DNA of 64,000 bases from Plasmopara viticola (Eukaryota > Oomycota > Peronosporomycetes > Peronosporales > Peronosporaceae). The DNA lies in NCBI GenBank assembly GCA_001695595.3, contig MBPM02000033.1, positions 372,001 to 436,000 of the forward strand, in the 5' to 3' direction. Positions 45,251-57,556 of the stretch are shown piece by piece. The notes beneath the pieces were generated by a model. The model saw only the letters and a program-made list of their open reading frames with translations. It had not been told where the DNA came from and made no database searches. Made by a program: the position numbers and the translations under genes. Within the stretch, counting starts at the first letter, position 1; each line of letters opens with the position of its first letter.

Positions 45251-45499
45251 GCATTAGTTGCTAATCCGTGATCAACTTCACGGTGTACCAAAATAAAAAG
45301 ACAAATAAATAGCTAAAACTTAAGCAGGGGAGTTTTAATTGGTGGTGTTTCTATCAGAGTCGCTGATTATATTCAGAGAAGCTTGAGGGAGAATTTGCTC
45401 TGCTCCCCGTAATAGGATTAAAACTTTGTGTAGAGCGCTACCCAGCTTGCTTGTCACGTCTGGTGAGAACTTCTTTTGCTTTAACGCTTCCTTCCGTCG

Positions 45500-45700
45500 A
45501 ATCTCGTTGATACGCCGAGCTCACTTGCGATTACTTGCGAGATTCTTCGTTGCCTTCCCCGCTAATTGTTCACCATCGGCACCTACTTTGAAGTCGAACT
45601 TTTCGATTCTTTCCTCCATCTTTCCTATGCACCTGAGCGATTTACGCAACTTCGTTTTGTTCTTCGAAATACCGCCCGGAGAAATCGTGACGGGGAAAGA
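45500..45700 (-). pseudogene. basic ORF remnant, unassigned
   Basis: A minus-strand frame reads MEERIEKFDFKVGADGEQLA and, after a stop, RRINEIRRKEALKQKKFSPD. The lysine/arginine-rich, helical composition looks protein-like, but I know no family. It lies head-to-head with the nuclease-like remnant at 45733. Confidence 0.2.
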
Positions 45701-45732
45701 AGGTAAATGACTTCACTTTATCGTCCCAATAC

Positions 45733-46145
45733 TTGCCTGCGTATGTGCGCTTTTTGATAGAGAAGTCCGGATTTTCGCCGAAGAGACAGTTACCGGTAAA
45801 CGAGTACGCGGAGACGGGTCTTTTGAATTTGTGGTTGAACGTGGCAGTAAACGTGTGTGTATCGTCGAGGCGGAACGAGCTAATTTTCAGCAGGGCCTCA
45901 CGCAGGCTTACGTAGGGTGCGAAGTACTCGCAGATGTCGATCTATACAGCATCGTCACAAATTTCAAGGAATGGTACCTCTCCAGAAGTCTGGATGACAG
46001 AATCGAGCGATGTAATGTAACGCTTGATATCGTGAACGACATCCCTACGCGAAAATCGGTGAAGATGATTGCAGAAAAGATCTACTCTATGCTGTCAGAT
46101 GGTGATGATGAGCCAGCCGTGGCCTCCAACGAGGCTATCCTTTGA
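45733..46145 (+). pseudogene. restriction-endonuclease-like (PD-(D/E)XK type) protein remnant
   Basis: Frame 45831-46145 reads VERGSKRVCIVEAERANFQQ, VGCEVLADVDLYSIVTNFK and RSVKMIAEKIYSML-like blocks. The preceding ~90 bp, in the adjacent frame, supply the upstream strands. The pattern 'rvcIvEAkr.d..qG..Qa..gceV' matches a family of oomycete nuclease-fold proteins with an ExK motif. Here the ExK lysine is glutamate (EAE), which would remove the active site. The start is lost, so it is a remnant. Confidence 0.45.
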
Positions 46146-46389
46146 CGTAAGGCCGGCATTCCAAGTCTTGTCTGCGCATCCTTTTGATGGATCGTTTGAT
46201 GCGTACGCTTAGCTCAGTATGCTGGAGCCAGGAAGCAGCAAAAAGATGCGAGGGTGGCAGGATACTATTATTAGAGATCAGAAAAAATAACCACAATCTA
46301 ATATCACATGAATCAGTATGCATTGAATTCGCTAGTTGAAGGACCTCCAACTTCATTTGTTACCCTAAAAAATATAAAGTTAATAGTAT

Positions 46390-46620
46390 GTAAAGATGAC
46401 ATACTCACTCGATCAATATCTCGCTAACAAAGAGCCCATCAAGGAAGCACAGACGCGCTTCTACCAGCGATAACGTGAAACTCGACTGTCGTATCAAAGA
46501 GCTACGACGATAAGAATAGAGAGCAGATCCGGGCTCACAAGCGTAAGCCCGAAATCGAACTTGTTAAAGACAGACCCGAATCTAACAACGAAACCAAACT
46601 TGTTAAATTAATATTTTTTC
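46390..46620 (+). pseudogene. virus/Polinton-type lysine-rich ORF remnant
   Basis: MTYSLDQYLANKEPIKEAQT followed by RFYQR, then in a shifted frame IKELRDYKNREQIRAHKRKP. Short proteins with repeated 'YYeRNkekI..r.keY...NkeqIrah.r' patterns are common in Polinton-like viruses and related elements. It sits directly upstream of the polymerase remnant on the same strand. Confidence 0.35.
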
Positions 46621-46800
46621 TCAAATAAAGTCAATATAGTCAATGCCAATGGCTCAAAACCTCCAAAAGATATGAGCCAAAATTCAAGTTAATTAATTTT
46701 AGAATAATTTTTAATTGACCAAGATGTAAAGTCGATCCTGGTACAAGGTCGAATAATTTGTGTCTAAGGAAAATAATATAGCTAAGCATATATAGGCAAC

Positions 46801-49310
46801 ATGTTTGCATACAAACTCGAAGGATTAAAGGGATTAAATATCCAACCTATCAAATGGGGTAATAGCTACCGTGTTAAGGCGCAGGATAGAACGGGCAAGA
46901 TGATTTCTGTGTGCAACGTTTCACGTCTGATCAACAAAAGATTAATAACTAAGCAGTACAAGGTTTTGATTGAAATCCTTGAAAACACTTGTCGCTCGAC
47001 TACAAGGCAGATCCTAAGTATCGTTTTCACAATGGGAATCACATGGAATCACATTTTCCCGAGGTTGTTGAGCCTTCTGATTTCTACAACAGGCTAAATA
47101 TTGCTCTTGAGTAGGAACTTGTGAGCAAGACCAATCCTGACGATACTCGCTACTTCCATTCGAATCTCGCCAACACTTATGTGTATACTTAACCTGCCAC
47201 TATCAACAGCAAGGATAATATTCGAGATGAGGTAAATTTGGAAATTCCGTCTATGGAGTGCTGAACAACCCCAGCTGTAGATATAAGCTTGAGGCGATCA
47301 CTGCGTTCAAGATTTTCATCTACTATCGCGAGCATTCTCTGGGAGATAGCGAAACTGTCATTTTTAAGATTGTTCGAAAAACAAGCTTGTGATCACCTAT
47401 TCCAAGATCAACAACGAGTGCGTCTTCCACTGTATTGCCTAGCATATATGTTAGAGCCTTAAGGAGGATCCTCGAAGAATTCAGACTCAGATTAAGGACG
47501 CATTCAAGCGCTACTGTTCTTTTAAAGGGAAAAACTATTCGTTGTACCTGTCTTAGACTTTCAAGCCCAGTGTTCTACTACAGCTCGATGAGGTTGAAGA
47601 CTGCTTCCAGCTTGGTATTAACTTATATAAGATAAATGTGGTTGCTAGAATCGTAGAATGCATTTGTAGATCGGACAAGGAGTATGAAGCTATGGATGTA
47701 TTATCGTTCGAGAATTATGCTCTAAACATCATAAAGATCGATATTTCTCAGGCTAAGTATCACTTCCTATGTGTACAATGGTTTTTGTCAGCGCTGAAAG
47801 AGTTGAAAACCACATTAAAATCAGTGCGGGCTCGTGAATATCGAAAGCTTCCCAGCTGAGACAGTTATCTACGATCCGGCTCAGATCGCAAAACGATCAC
47901 TGCTTACGAAGTATCCAATTGAGAATACTGACCAGTACATCAATCACGTCATCGTTTACGACTTTGAGGTCATCCTTTAGCCAATCGCGACTCAACAAGG
48001 AAATGAGACTTTCTTCACGAACGAGCACATCCCGGTGTCTATATCAGTAACTGATAGTTGGACCGAGGATGCGCATTGCTTTGTGAATTTTGATTCGAAG
48101 ACTCTAATTACGGACATGTTCAAATACATCGGTCGTGTATCCGTGAAGATCAAGCAGTACAATGTCAATAAGGACAAGTCGCTTTTACAGATAATCACAA
48201 ACGCTCTCGGTCCGATAATATAATTTATCCAGGAGTCAATCTTTGTAAGACCTACAAGATGTCTGATGTCGAGGGTTGAGTTGAATGAGCCAGTTTCCTT
48301 GACCTTTAAAGCAGTCTTGGCTTTGGTTAGCAAAGGTCTGATTACGGGAAGCCGAAACAGCAATTTCACAAAGTACCATAGTTTGGTTTCGATGTAGTCA
48401 GTACGATATTGACTTGATTAAAAAGAATTTGTTTGCCGTTATTGGTGCCCATAACATCAACTCTGTTATCAAAATCCCAGCTACATGTGCATTGCTACAT
48501 CAGACATGAAAATGCTTGATATTACCAACTATGTACCAGCTGGTACCAGCTATGATAAATATCTTACAACATATCTTAGTGGCTGCAAATGCGATGACAA
48601 AACTGGATTTGAGTGTGATCGTGGTGAGGATCTTTTTTTCCCTTACGAGTACATCACGGCATTCGATGTACTAAACCAGACGACTATCCCGCCCAGGGTA
48701 GCTTTGATAGCAAGCCCGGTGGACGCGCAAGCAAATCCGAGCAAAACCAGCTCGCGATTTGTTTGGAAGCTCCTTTTGTGAAAAGATTATCATCTTCGCT
48801 CCTTTCCTTAAGTGGTACCTTTCTTATGGTATAAAAATAACCAAATCTCACTGCTTTGTCTTGACAAAGCACAAGGCCAGCTCTCACAAAGCTTTTGCCT
48901 CCTTTATGGATGCTGTATCAAATGCTCGATGAGAGGGCGATGTTGATAAGTCAAAGAAGATGGTTGTTGAGATGATAAAAATAGTAAGTAACAGTGGTTT
49001 TAGTCGATCTGGAATGGACACGGGTTTGTGTCGAGCGACCAAGCTATTAAAAACAAGATCGAACACTTTACGATCCATGGTCTCAATGAGCTTATTGATG
49101 TGAAATCACAATGAAGAAGCGTCGACTGACCGATAAGAGCCCAATTACTCTAAGCTCACGAACGCGAAAAAAATGTGTAAAGTGTTCGTATCAGTTCTGG
49201 GGAATACCCAACGATTTATCCAAATCAGACACAAATCAAAAGCCTTTTATGATTCTCAAGCGGAATTTAATAGTACTCGATGGTCGCACATTGCGGTTGT
49301 AAGGCCGCGC
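46801..49310 (+). pseudogene. protein-primed type DNA polymerase B remnant (Polinton-like)
   Basis: Blocks of one large protein appear in order but in changing frames. They start with YKLEGLKGLNIQPIKWGNSY (46801) and a stretch near 47400-47600 with KRYCSFKGKNYSLYL and EVEDCFQLGINLYKIN. IVYDFEVIL (near 47955, resembling the exonuclease motif 'yDfEail') is followed by NEHIPVSISVTDSWTE. Then MLDITNYVPAGTSYDKYL (48511-48570) and FFPYEYITAFDVLNQTTIPP (48640-48690) appear. The last two match the 'lDi.nf.apG.sYdkylkaY' and 'FPYeyid..dkL' signatures of organellar/viral family B polymerases. More than five stops and frame changes exist, so it is long dead. Type and order fit a Polinton or Polinton-like virus; the palm-domain motifs are not seen intact. 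Confidence 0.6.
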
Positions 49311-49479
49311 TAGAGCAATTAGTCATTTTAAACTATTGAAGTTTCAACGACACTCGAGAAGTATTCATCAAGGTGTCCTTGTGTCGAGCGAACAGGTGAA
49401 TGTACTGCCCGGAGCAATGGCTTAAAATAGCCCGAGAATACTTCCTTATTTATGTCCAGAGAATTAGTGGACCTGAATT

Positions 49480-50010
49480 GAAAAAGCGGATTGCGTCGGT
49501 ATCAGACGGTGAACGATAGGCAAAGACAATTGTCATTTACGCTGTTGACTCTAATGCTATTTTTTTAACGATACTTATCGCTGGCTTCACCTTCCCCAAC
49601 CCAAATCTAGCATCGTTGACAGTGTCACAAGCTATCGGCAGTGCCGTTAAAGTGGCGTCATCAACCGGAGGAGAGTATGTGTCGCATCTCGTCGTGACGG
49701 AGGTGGGTGCTCTTCCAGAGCCTAATTCCCGAGCGAGCTATTTGGCATTCGAATTAATCTTGGCTCATCGATTTTGTTAGAAGCGCAGCCTTTGGCGTAA
49801 GCGCAGATACGGCTTTTTGGGCTGGGTGTCTTTATATGCCGAAGCAATTATTTTTAGATTGACTTTGTCATCGCTAATTGACCCAGTTGGTAAGGCATCC
49901 TACTTTGCTATCTTCTCGGTCATCATCACAATGTTGTATTTGAGTCGAAGAGTATTGGAAAGCGCTCTATTGGGTGTAATTTATGACTATTTTTTCGCAG
50001 AAGTATAATA
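49480..50010 (+). pseudogene. unassigned membrane-type ORF remnant
   Basis: From about 49530 a readable frame gives AKTIVIYAVDSNAIFLTILI and GFTFPNPNLASLTVSQAIGS, then a second hydrophobic part in 49817-50008 (ASYFAIFSVIITMLYLSRRV). It looks like a multi-pass membrane protein fragment interrupted by stops. The family is unknown. It lies downstream of the polymerase remnant and may belong to the same element or to another gene. Confidence 0.25.
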
Positions 50011-51390
50011 AAAACGCGCCAAAGTATGACAGCATATAAATACGCATCAAATATCATATATACATATATACTCAATATAACAGTCTCCTAATGCACACTT
50101 TGATATTGTAGGTCAATGAATTAGTGACCATTCATTTATTCGAAGATTGCACATCCTTCTCTACATCTCCTTGGTGTTGCGGCCTCGTCACACTCAACGC
50201 GTTTGTATTGACGTCAATGCCTTCTATAGTCGCAGATTGTCACAGGCTAATTATCTTGCTATACATGAGCAAGGCTGCAAAGCTTGCTAATCACTCCGTG
50301 TAATGTCAAAGTCATTTAAATTGTCCTTGTTTATGGAAAGGAAGCCGCTAACCAGCCCCCTCCTTTTCGCCACCCCCTCAATCTTTCTTTGTGTCCACCA
50401 CACCACTTTAACTAGACAATCGGTAAGGCGTGGAACTCGTGAACGTGTCCGACGCAGAGTGATTACTATCGCGCAATCACTGTCTTTAATGTCGGATCAG
50501 CTGCCAATATTGCTCGCTGTACAGGAAAGGTCTTCGCCGTGAGCTCGGTACGTTTGCAGCAGCGGCAAAGATGGAAGCTACAACAAACAAATCGATATGG
50601 TGCGTCTGCTAGTTACTAACGCTTAGGCTTGGAAATGATGTCTGAATTTGGCTATCGTGCGATTATACAGTTTCCTTCGCACTAGATGACATCGAAGCCT
50701 TTTAGACTGCCTTGCATAAGTCTGCGCAGAAGAAGTAACAGCTGCAATACAGCAACGTCGAGCTTCTTTTCACGGGGAAAGAGAAAGTTTTGGCGCAACA
50801 AAAGCTACAAGTTTGCCGGGATCAGTGAAGAAAGCGAACACGAGCCAATTTCCGCCAGTGTGGGCAACGCCCTCACCGGCCGCTCCAAGATGCGTATGTG
50901 AGCTGTGTTTAAATAATATAATGCTCATTGTGGTCTATTGCCTCATGTCTGTCCCCATGAATGCGTCGGGAAAATTACGCTACATGCGATTTGAGCATTC
51001 ATTGGCAGAGACAGTTGTTGATTTGGACCAGCTTCGCAAATCTAGCTAGGGTGTATTCCTACAAAATATCGAGCTAAAAAAAAAAAATTCTGGCGGCTGG
51101 TATTGGGTATGTGGATTACTTGCTGGAAATAGAGTACACTTTTCGTGATTTACTGATCCAAATAATGACTTTTTGCGGTGTAGAGATATATACCGTCAAG
51201 AAAGGATTGGCGGGAGGCTATGTTGTAGCGAAAGCGTTAAGAGTACGTAGAACTACTTCAACGATAATATCACATTGAACATTCGCAATGCGAAAAACCT
51301 TCCACGTTTGCATGTATGGAAGCTGATTATTCGAGACAGAAGATCATTGTTCTAAGAAGCAGGTATACATCATTTAGATTGGCACGAACG
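50010..51390. other. no recognised gene
   Basis: Several open frames of 60-80 codons lack motif support. Parts, such as 51300-51400 (MPAWKLIIRD-like), may be the eroded start of the helicase pseudogene that follows. Confidence 0.4.
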
Positions 51391-52410
51391 GGCAAACAAT
51401 CAGCTTGTAGTACTTTCAGGTGGTACCGGTTGCGGTAAGTTGAAGCAGATGCCGCAGTTTTTACTTGATGACGTGTTGGCGCGAGAACTTGAAGAGAAGA
51501 CAAGAATCGTTTGTACGCAGCCACGACGGATAAGCGCTATTTTGCTTACAGAACGGGTTGCGCGTGAAGGCACTGGACACGACTCAAAAGAAGCGGGTCA
51601 TGCTATTCGATTTGACTCTTTCTTTGCTACAAAGCGATACAAGCTGATTTTCTGTACCACGGGACCGCTACTTAAGTGACTTCACAATGATCCACCCGCT
51701 CGAGAGGCTTTCCATATTATTCTCGATGAAGTGCACGAGCGAGGCCAATGTACAGATTTTCCGCTCATTTTGACCAAGACGTCCTCAATTTTGCAAAGAC
51801 CGGATCTGAAGGTGGTTGTTATAAGTGCAACAATCCAAGTAAAAAGGTTTTCTCAATACTCTCAGCCAGTTTTCTTCAAACCAATCTGATGTTCGCCCAG
51901 TTATCAATTTACACTCGATGATCCGTTGCTGCCAAATAAATATCACGCCGCTGTATGAGTGCGTTGTTCCCGGCTCGACGGCACTATCGATACCTGCGAC
52001 GCCAACTGCCGCTAAGCGAAGACGACTGCAGACACAGCATCTCGGGCTAGCAGCGGTGGATGCTGAATACTGCTGCCACGAGCTCACACAGCTGCATCTT
52101 GGTGCCAAATGGGCCAGCATGTTGTCGATGGTGCACGCGAAAACTCGACTGGCCTTCTTATATTTGAAGTACTAGACAAGCCTCTTTCAATACACCGCCA
52201 GCGTATGCTTGTGGGTAAAACTAAAGTGACAGTGGTCACGATGCGTATAAGCACATTTCGCCACTGCAAAGCGACCTACTCCGTATACATGCGCGCTGAA
52301 CTATCCAAAAGGCTGTTTAAGTTCACAATATTGCGCAACCAGTTAAACATGACATTTACCGACATCATGACGGGTAAAACTTGTCCTCTCGGCTTAAGCG
52401 GCAATTAAGG
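51310..52410 (+). pseudogene. DEAH-box (DExH) RNA helicase pseudogene
   Basis: Readable blocks in helicase order: LVVLSGGTGCGKLKQMPQFL (Walker A, with the usual T/S-T after GK replaced by L-K), RIVCTQPRRISAILL (motif Ia), KLIFCTTGPLLK then a stop at 51677, LDEVHERG (motif II, 51722-51745) and LKVVVISATIQ (motif III). The C-terminal helicase domain is only vaguely readable (52109-52408). Similar to DHX36/DHX57-type cytoplasmic helicases. The Walker A damage, internal stop and frameshifts show that it is dead. Confidence 0.7.
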
Positions 52411-52849
52411 CAACTTTGAGATTTGGTATTATTGGCCGAGACGATTAAGCAACCCATTGTACTCATGTACCTCGCACCTTCAGGCACGCCGCCGGGTTAT
52501 TTGACTCCTTTAAAACCAAAAACGATGAAAAAGCAAAAAAAATATACCTAGCACTATATTTCTTTGCAACATTGGCAAAAATTTACATGCAAAAATAAAA
52601 AATAGAGAATTTATCCTTTGAATAGTAATTTTACCGCATACAATCTTCAAAGAGATGTTTAAGATGCAATGCAAACAGAGAGAACGAGCGGGTTCCAATC
52701 CACTTGTTACAAAGTGGCTCGAACTTGCTAGAGAGACCTAGCATTGGGGTGTAGTTACATCTTATGCTGCCAGTTGCATCACTTGAATGTTAAGAATGTG
52801 AAAACAATCTAAGTATGTCTAACTTCAACTACATCGTTATTGTGTCGGT

Positions 52850-53260
52850 TCAAATTGGAACAAACAAGTCAATGGAATGCTGTTGAGGTAAACAATACCA
52901 ATGTTACCTGCACATGCGGTCATGTGAAGGATATGAATGCTCCATGTCGACACCTCATAGCACCACGTGCAGAATTGTTATTTGGGGATAAGTGGTCAAC
53001 CTAAACGTATCTACTTGCCTACGATAGAGCACTTGAAGTGAAGCCATTTGTGACCAAAAATGAACTGGTAAAGAGTGAGCATCTTCAATTAAATCCGTCC
53101 AAAAGAAAAGATCGACCCATAAAGAAGCGGATCGAATCACAGCATGCTACATTAGAAGTTGACGCGCCAAAAAGTGTTTACCGATGCGACAGCTGTGGTC
53201 AAGTGGGACAGAACAAGCGTCATTGCACCAGTAATGCGCAGCATAAAAGTAAATTTTCTT
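52850..53260 (+). pseudogene. Mutator-like (MULE/FAR1) transposase C-terminal remnant
   Basis: VTCTCGHVKDMNAPCRHLIA (52903-52962) is a SWIM zinc finger (CxC..CxH). About 70 codons later, YRCDSCGQVGQNKRHC (53181-53228) is a CCHC zinc knuckle. A SWIM finger followed by a CCHC knuckle is the normal end of Mutator-like transposases. The frame has a stop at 53001-53003. The catalytic DDE part is not seen upstream. Confidence 0.65.
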
Positions 53261-54880
53261 TAATGAGTGAGGTATATTTTTTGTTTTCATTTTTCAATAG
53301 TTTTTTCAATTCGTAGATAGACTTTTTTCATTTAGGTGGAAAACCACAGATAGTTTTTTCAATTATGTGCATTTTTTCCACTTAAATTGAAAAAAAAGGT
53401 CATAGTTTATCCATTCTACCTTTCGAAGAAGAAAAAAATCAGTATGGGTTTCTTAATTTTTACGTATTTCCAGATTTGTGCGCCTTTCTCAAGCTGCTAG
53501 AACTCGTAGATTATGTGATGAGGTAATCAACGCGAAAGCCAAGCTAAACTGCAAGTTTTGACTACAGATAACACCATCAAGCCGTCAACAATCAGCATTT
53601 ACCAGGAGCTACTGATGGTAAGCTGTGAGCCAGACAAGTCCTTGAAAGAAGACATTCAAGTACACTAAATAGTTTTATGCCTCTACCAGTCTCACATTTG
53701 GGGTTATGTGCTCTCCAAATGATTACAAGGACATTGCTCCATGATCAATTAATTACTTCGTAAATGAGCAAATTTAATTGTTGTACAATGTTACTATCAA
53801 ATGAAGCCATGTTTGACATGCCACATGTCAACGCCGAGGACATGCTACCAGGGTCGGACGATAAATTATCTTTAATGCGTCACGTAATAACTAACCCGCG
53901 TCCAAGCGGCAGCACTTGATTCGATTCACAGCATATTGCATTAAGTAATAATTGGTGTAGAATTTTGAGTCTGGATCCATATCCACTTGTGCTTTTAACT
54001 TCGTTTTGTATTGCTTTTAGATTGTCAGCTTCTCTTTTAAAGAGTATAATGGTACGTATCTAATCGAATAACTTATAGAAGGTGTGCAGAATGACTATGG
54101 CACGTAGTGAGACTAATTTAAACCGATGATATAATTATACATGTTATTGATCTACTACTAAATGTGGGACGTGTTTAAGAGAGCAAAAAAATGCATTGGA
54201 GATAGAAGTGCGACTAGCAAGTAATTGATTGCCATCGCGATGTGAATCGACGCTAAAGTAATAAGGATTGAGGCGTTGTATCAGACTTGGGGTATTCATT
54301 GTTGGCAAGTGGACTTGTAAAATTCTTAAGGTGGCCCTGTTCCAAAATTTTTTTTAGAAAAGAATGTGAACTGAGATGGTTCGCAATTTTTTGTTGCAAG
54401 AAGAGAGGTAGTGTACAAAATCAATTTTTTAATGAAGTAATCATTGCTAAAATGCTTTTTCTCAAGATTCGAGACCGAAACGTAACCACAAGGGACTTTC
54501 TTGAGGTATGGCTTGGGTTCGATAATCCATATCTCTCAACCCGTAAACAAAACGACACGGCAGCATGTGCGACAGAGCTTTCTTACTTGTATTGTCAACA
54601 GAACGACCGGGTTTGTACATAATAGCACCTGAGCTATCCTTGCTGAATGCATCGAGCAATGCAGCCTGTAACGCGAAATCTCAAGTGGCTTTCTTCTTGT
54701 CTTTAACTAAGATACCAAATTTTGTTAAGCAGAAATCCTTTTACTTACGGTGTCTAGTGACGGCATTAAGAAGATGCTCTTTGATCCATTGATCACCCAA
54801 ATACATTCACTTTTTGCTGACACTTGATGTCCTTGCGATACGGCTTCAATAATAAAGCACGAGACACTAGAAGCAGCTTC
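53260..54880. other. no recognised gene; T-rich stretch
   Basis: 53270-53400 contains several copies of tttttcaat/ttttttcaatt, an imperfect AT-rich repeat. The rest, including the plus-strand 111-codon frame at 54287-54622, shows no motif that I recognise. Confidence 0.4.
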
Positions 54881-54884
54881 AATT

Positions 54885-55350
54885 TTCTATTTGATTCCAG
54901 CTCTCAAAGTTCTCGCGAAATTTGTTTGGCGCGAGTTCGACGAAGCAAAACCTTTGTGACGAATGTTTAAATCCTTGCCGTCTAACAGTACTATATTGCC
55001 ACTGAGACAATCTAATTTTGTCAAAATAGTACTTCGTGCATTCTTTTGCATTGGCATCCGGTCCTGCGCCACCTTAGGTGCTTGACAAAAGAGATTCTTG
55101 TGCTAATTTTTTTCCAATGTAGAAAATTTGAAGGAACATTACCTAGGCCTACTTCGGATGGTGACATCCTAATCGTCGAGTGTACGCGTCGATCAAAAAC
55201 CAGCTCGGTACTTTTGGCCGAGCTGTCAATTGCAAAAAGCCATTTCAACCACTTTGTGCTGGGTTGACGACACAACGGAGGCAATTTTCGATATAAAGAT
55301 TCGTTTTCCCGTTTGTTCATCCTTTGCGGCCTAAAAGCCGACGTCAAATT
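54885..55350 (-). pseudogene. Ty3/gypsy integrase C-terminal remnant
   Basis: In minus-strand order: STELVFDRRVHSTIRMSPSE (near 55190-55130) resembles the post-core 'aiN...HsST..sPf' stretch. Then, in another frame, AQDRMPMQKNARSTILTKLD and NIVLLDGKDLNIRHKG (55070-54950) resemble the 'gd.VLLdtknLnir.kg' segment before the chromo-like end. Two frames are involved, so it is broken. Confidence 0.6.
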
Positions 55351-55399
55351 GTGCTACGTTCCCACAGCAGACACGATTGCTTGCCACAAATAATATGTA

Positions 55400-57540
55400 A
55401 ACTTGGTGTCTTGGTTTGACGCAAAGATCGTTGGCATACCAGGATCCTTTATATACTTCTCTGTGAAGACCTTTGCCATTTCTGCGGTAACGTCCGTTGT
55501 ATATTTAGCAAAGAACATAGCTCTTTTTCAACAAACAGTATGACGGCATTGAAACCGCTTTTGGTCTCCGGTGAGTTACACTGAAGTAGATTGGATTGCC
55601 GATCCGTCTGCCTATTCTTACATCTAAAGACTGAGATAGTTCGGCGGATAGAGTTTGCCAGACCTCGTCGCGTAGACTCATTTTGCTAGTATTGACACAG
55701 CGCAAACGAGCTTCGTCATTCTAGGTCACATGTACTTCTGATGCACGTCTGGCTAGGTTTCGTAAGACTTTAGGTGGTCTACCACTATAAGCCGCAATTC
55801 TTACAGATAAATCGACCTTTCAGACCTTCGTTGTCGGAGATATACAGCCATGAAGTCTCACGTTTGCCTGTCGCGTAGTACAAAATATCGACTATACCCA
55901 CCTTCTTGATAATGCACTGTGACTTTCTTTTCACGAATGCTTTGTCTTTGCGGTTGATGTACTGAAATATGGTTTGTTCTGTTTGTCACCGCGGACTCGC
56001 TTTTCTTAGCTGCTTCAAAAAGCTCATGCAAGCTATCTCGGGTAGCATTACGTTGGAATTCCGGGCTGCGTGACGATGCCTAAGCCACGATGTTGTTTTC
56101 TCCAAAAACTTACGATAACATAGGCTGAGATTTAGCCACATCGTAAGCCCATCGAACCACTCTATGGCTTGTAGAATTCTGCGTCAGGACTATTTTGATA
56201 CTTTTGTGGCTCGTTTCGACCGTTCGCAGAAATACACACGCCAAACTACAACGCACGGATGACTGTAAGTCGTTCTTGCTCACAAATAGGATACTTAAAC
56301 TCGGCTGGCTCTATCTTCCGACCGACCGATAAAACAATAAGATGCGTCCAGTGCGATACCAAATGATATTGAAGAGTTCAAAAGACTGAGTGACGCTTGA
56401 ATACAGTGAAGCATTGTAGTTGATGGTGTGAAACTTCGATCGCTTCTTAACGCCGTTTTTTTACACTGTCTTGAAGTGACCCTGCAAAATGCGTAAAGTC
56501 CTTGAAAAAGTTTAAGACAAGCACGCTTCTTTGGCTTGGGTACAGGCTATTCTGCGATGATGTTTAGGGTATATTCGGACGCCTTATTGTCCTATAAAGT
56601 CTTTTTTGGCATGAATTCTCGTCCACGTAGAACTATCACATTGACAACTTGCCGTCATGCCGCTATTCTTCGCAAAATTTAAGCACACGGTGCAAAGCCG
56701 TAGTGTGGTCTGTAACACCTTTTACACGAAGCTGCTATCAAATTAGAATCCCATGAAATTCTTTTACAGCTCAGAAAGACTGTCTATAAAAGTAAAATGT
56801 GACCAAGCTTTCGTTAAGTCCTATGGGATTCAAACAAACCATCTGGGGTCGAATAAGCGGTAAATGCATAATCTGTTTATCCGATAATAATCTCAGAATA
56901 GGTTCACGCCCGAAATGCAATAACCTCCGGACATGGTGTCAAAGGTGTCTCTCATATGCGGCGTCGGTATCGCCAGCAAAATTGCCACTAAATTTAGCAG
57001 ACGATAAACGTGCACAATGTGCCAGCCTACAGGCTTCATGACATTATACGTTGGTACCAAAAAGGCAGACATACTCAGCCGAATGATACCTTACTTAGGC
57101 TCTGGTACCACGGCTTGGAACCAGGCTTAAGCAACATTTCGATTTTATTTCGTTCTCATAAATGGAAGCCTTGCATGAAAGCTCTATGTAAGATTCTATG
57201 TCCGCATAATTGCACAACATTTTACATGCTAGACTGTCTTTGAAGGATATCTATACTTGATTTTGAAGCGGTACACCTTCTCGAAATTGTTTAAGTTGTC
57301 GAAAAAGACAACTTCAATAACTTTGTCGTACCAAACCATTTTCAGAAACTTGTGTGGAGAAATTTTCTTCGCGGTGTATTCCCGTAATCCATTCTAAGAA
57401 AAATACTTTTTAGTTTACTGATCAGATTTTCTTGTCAGATTCTAAATTTCACGCATTCAATTATTTGTTGTAGCTGACGCAAAAGATAGAAGCATTGTCC
57501 AAGAAATCAAGACTATATAATACATCGCGCGATTATCAAT
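55400..57540. other. decayed repeat region, unassigned
   Basis: Frames on both strands are short and interrupted. Minus-strand text between 55830 and 56400 looks like eroded polyprotein (lysine/arginine-rich pieces in changing frames), but I cannot name a domain with confidence. No LTR pair was recognised by eye. Confidence 0.35.
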
Positions 57541-57556
57541 GGTCGCCACATCTCGT

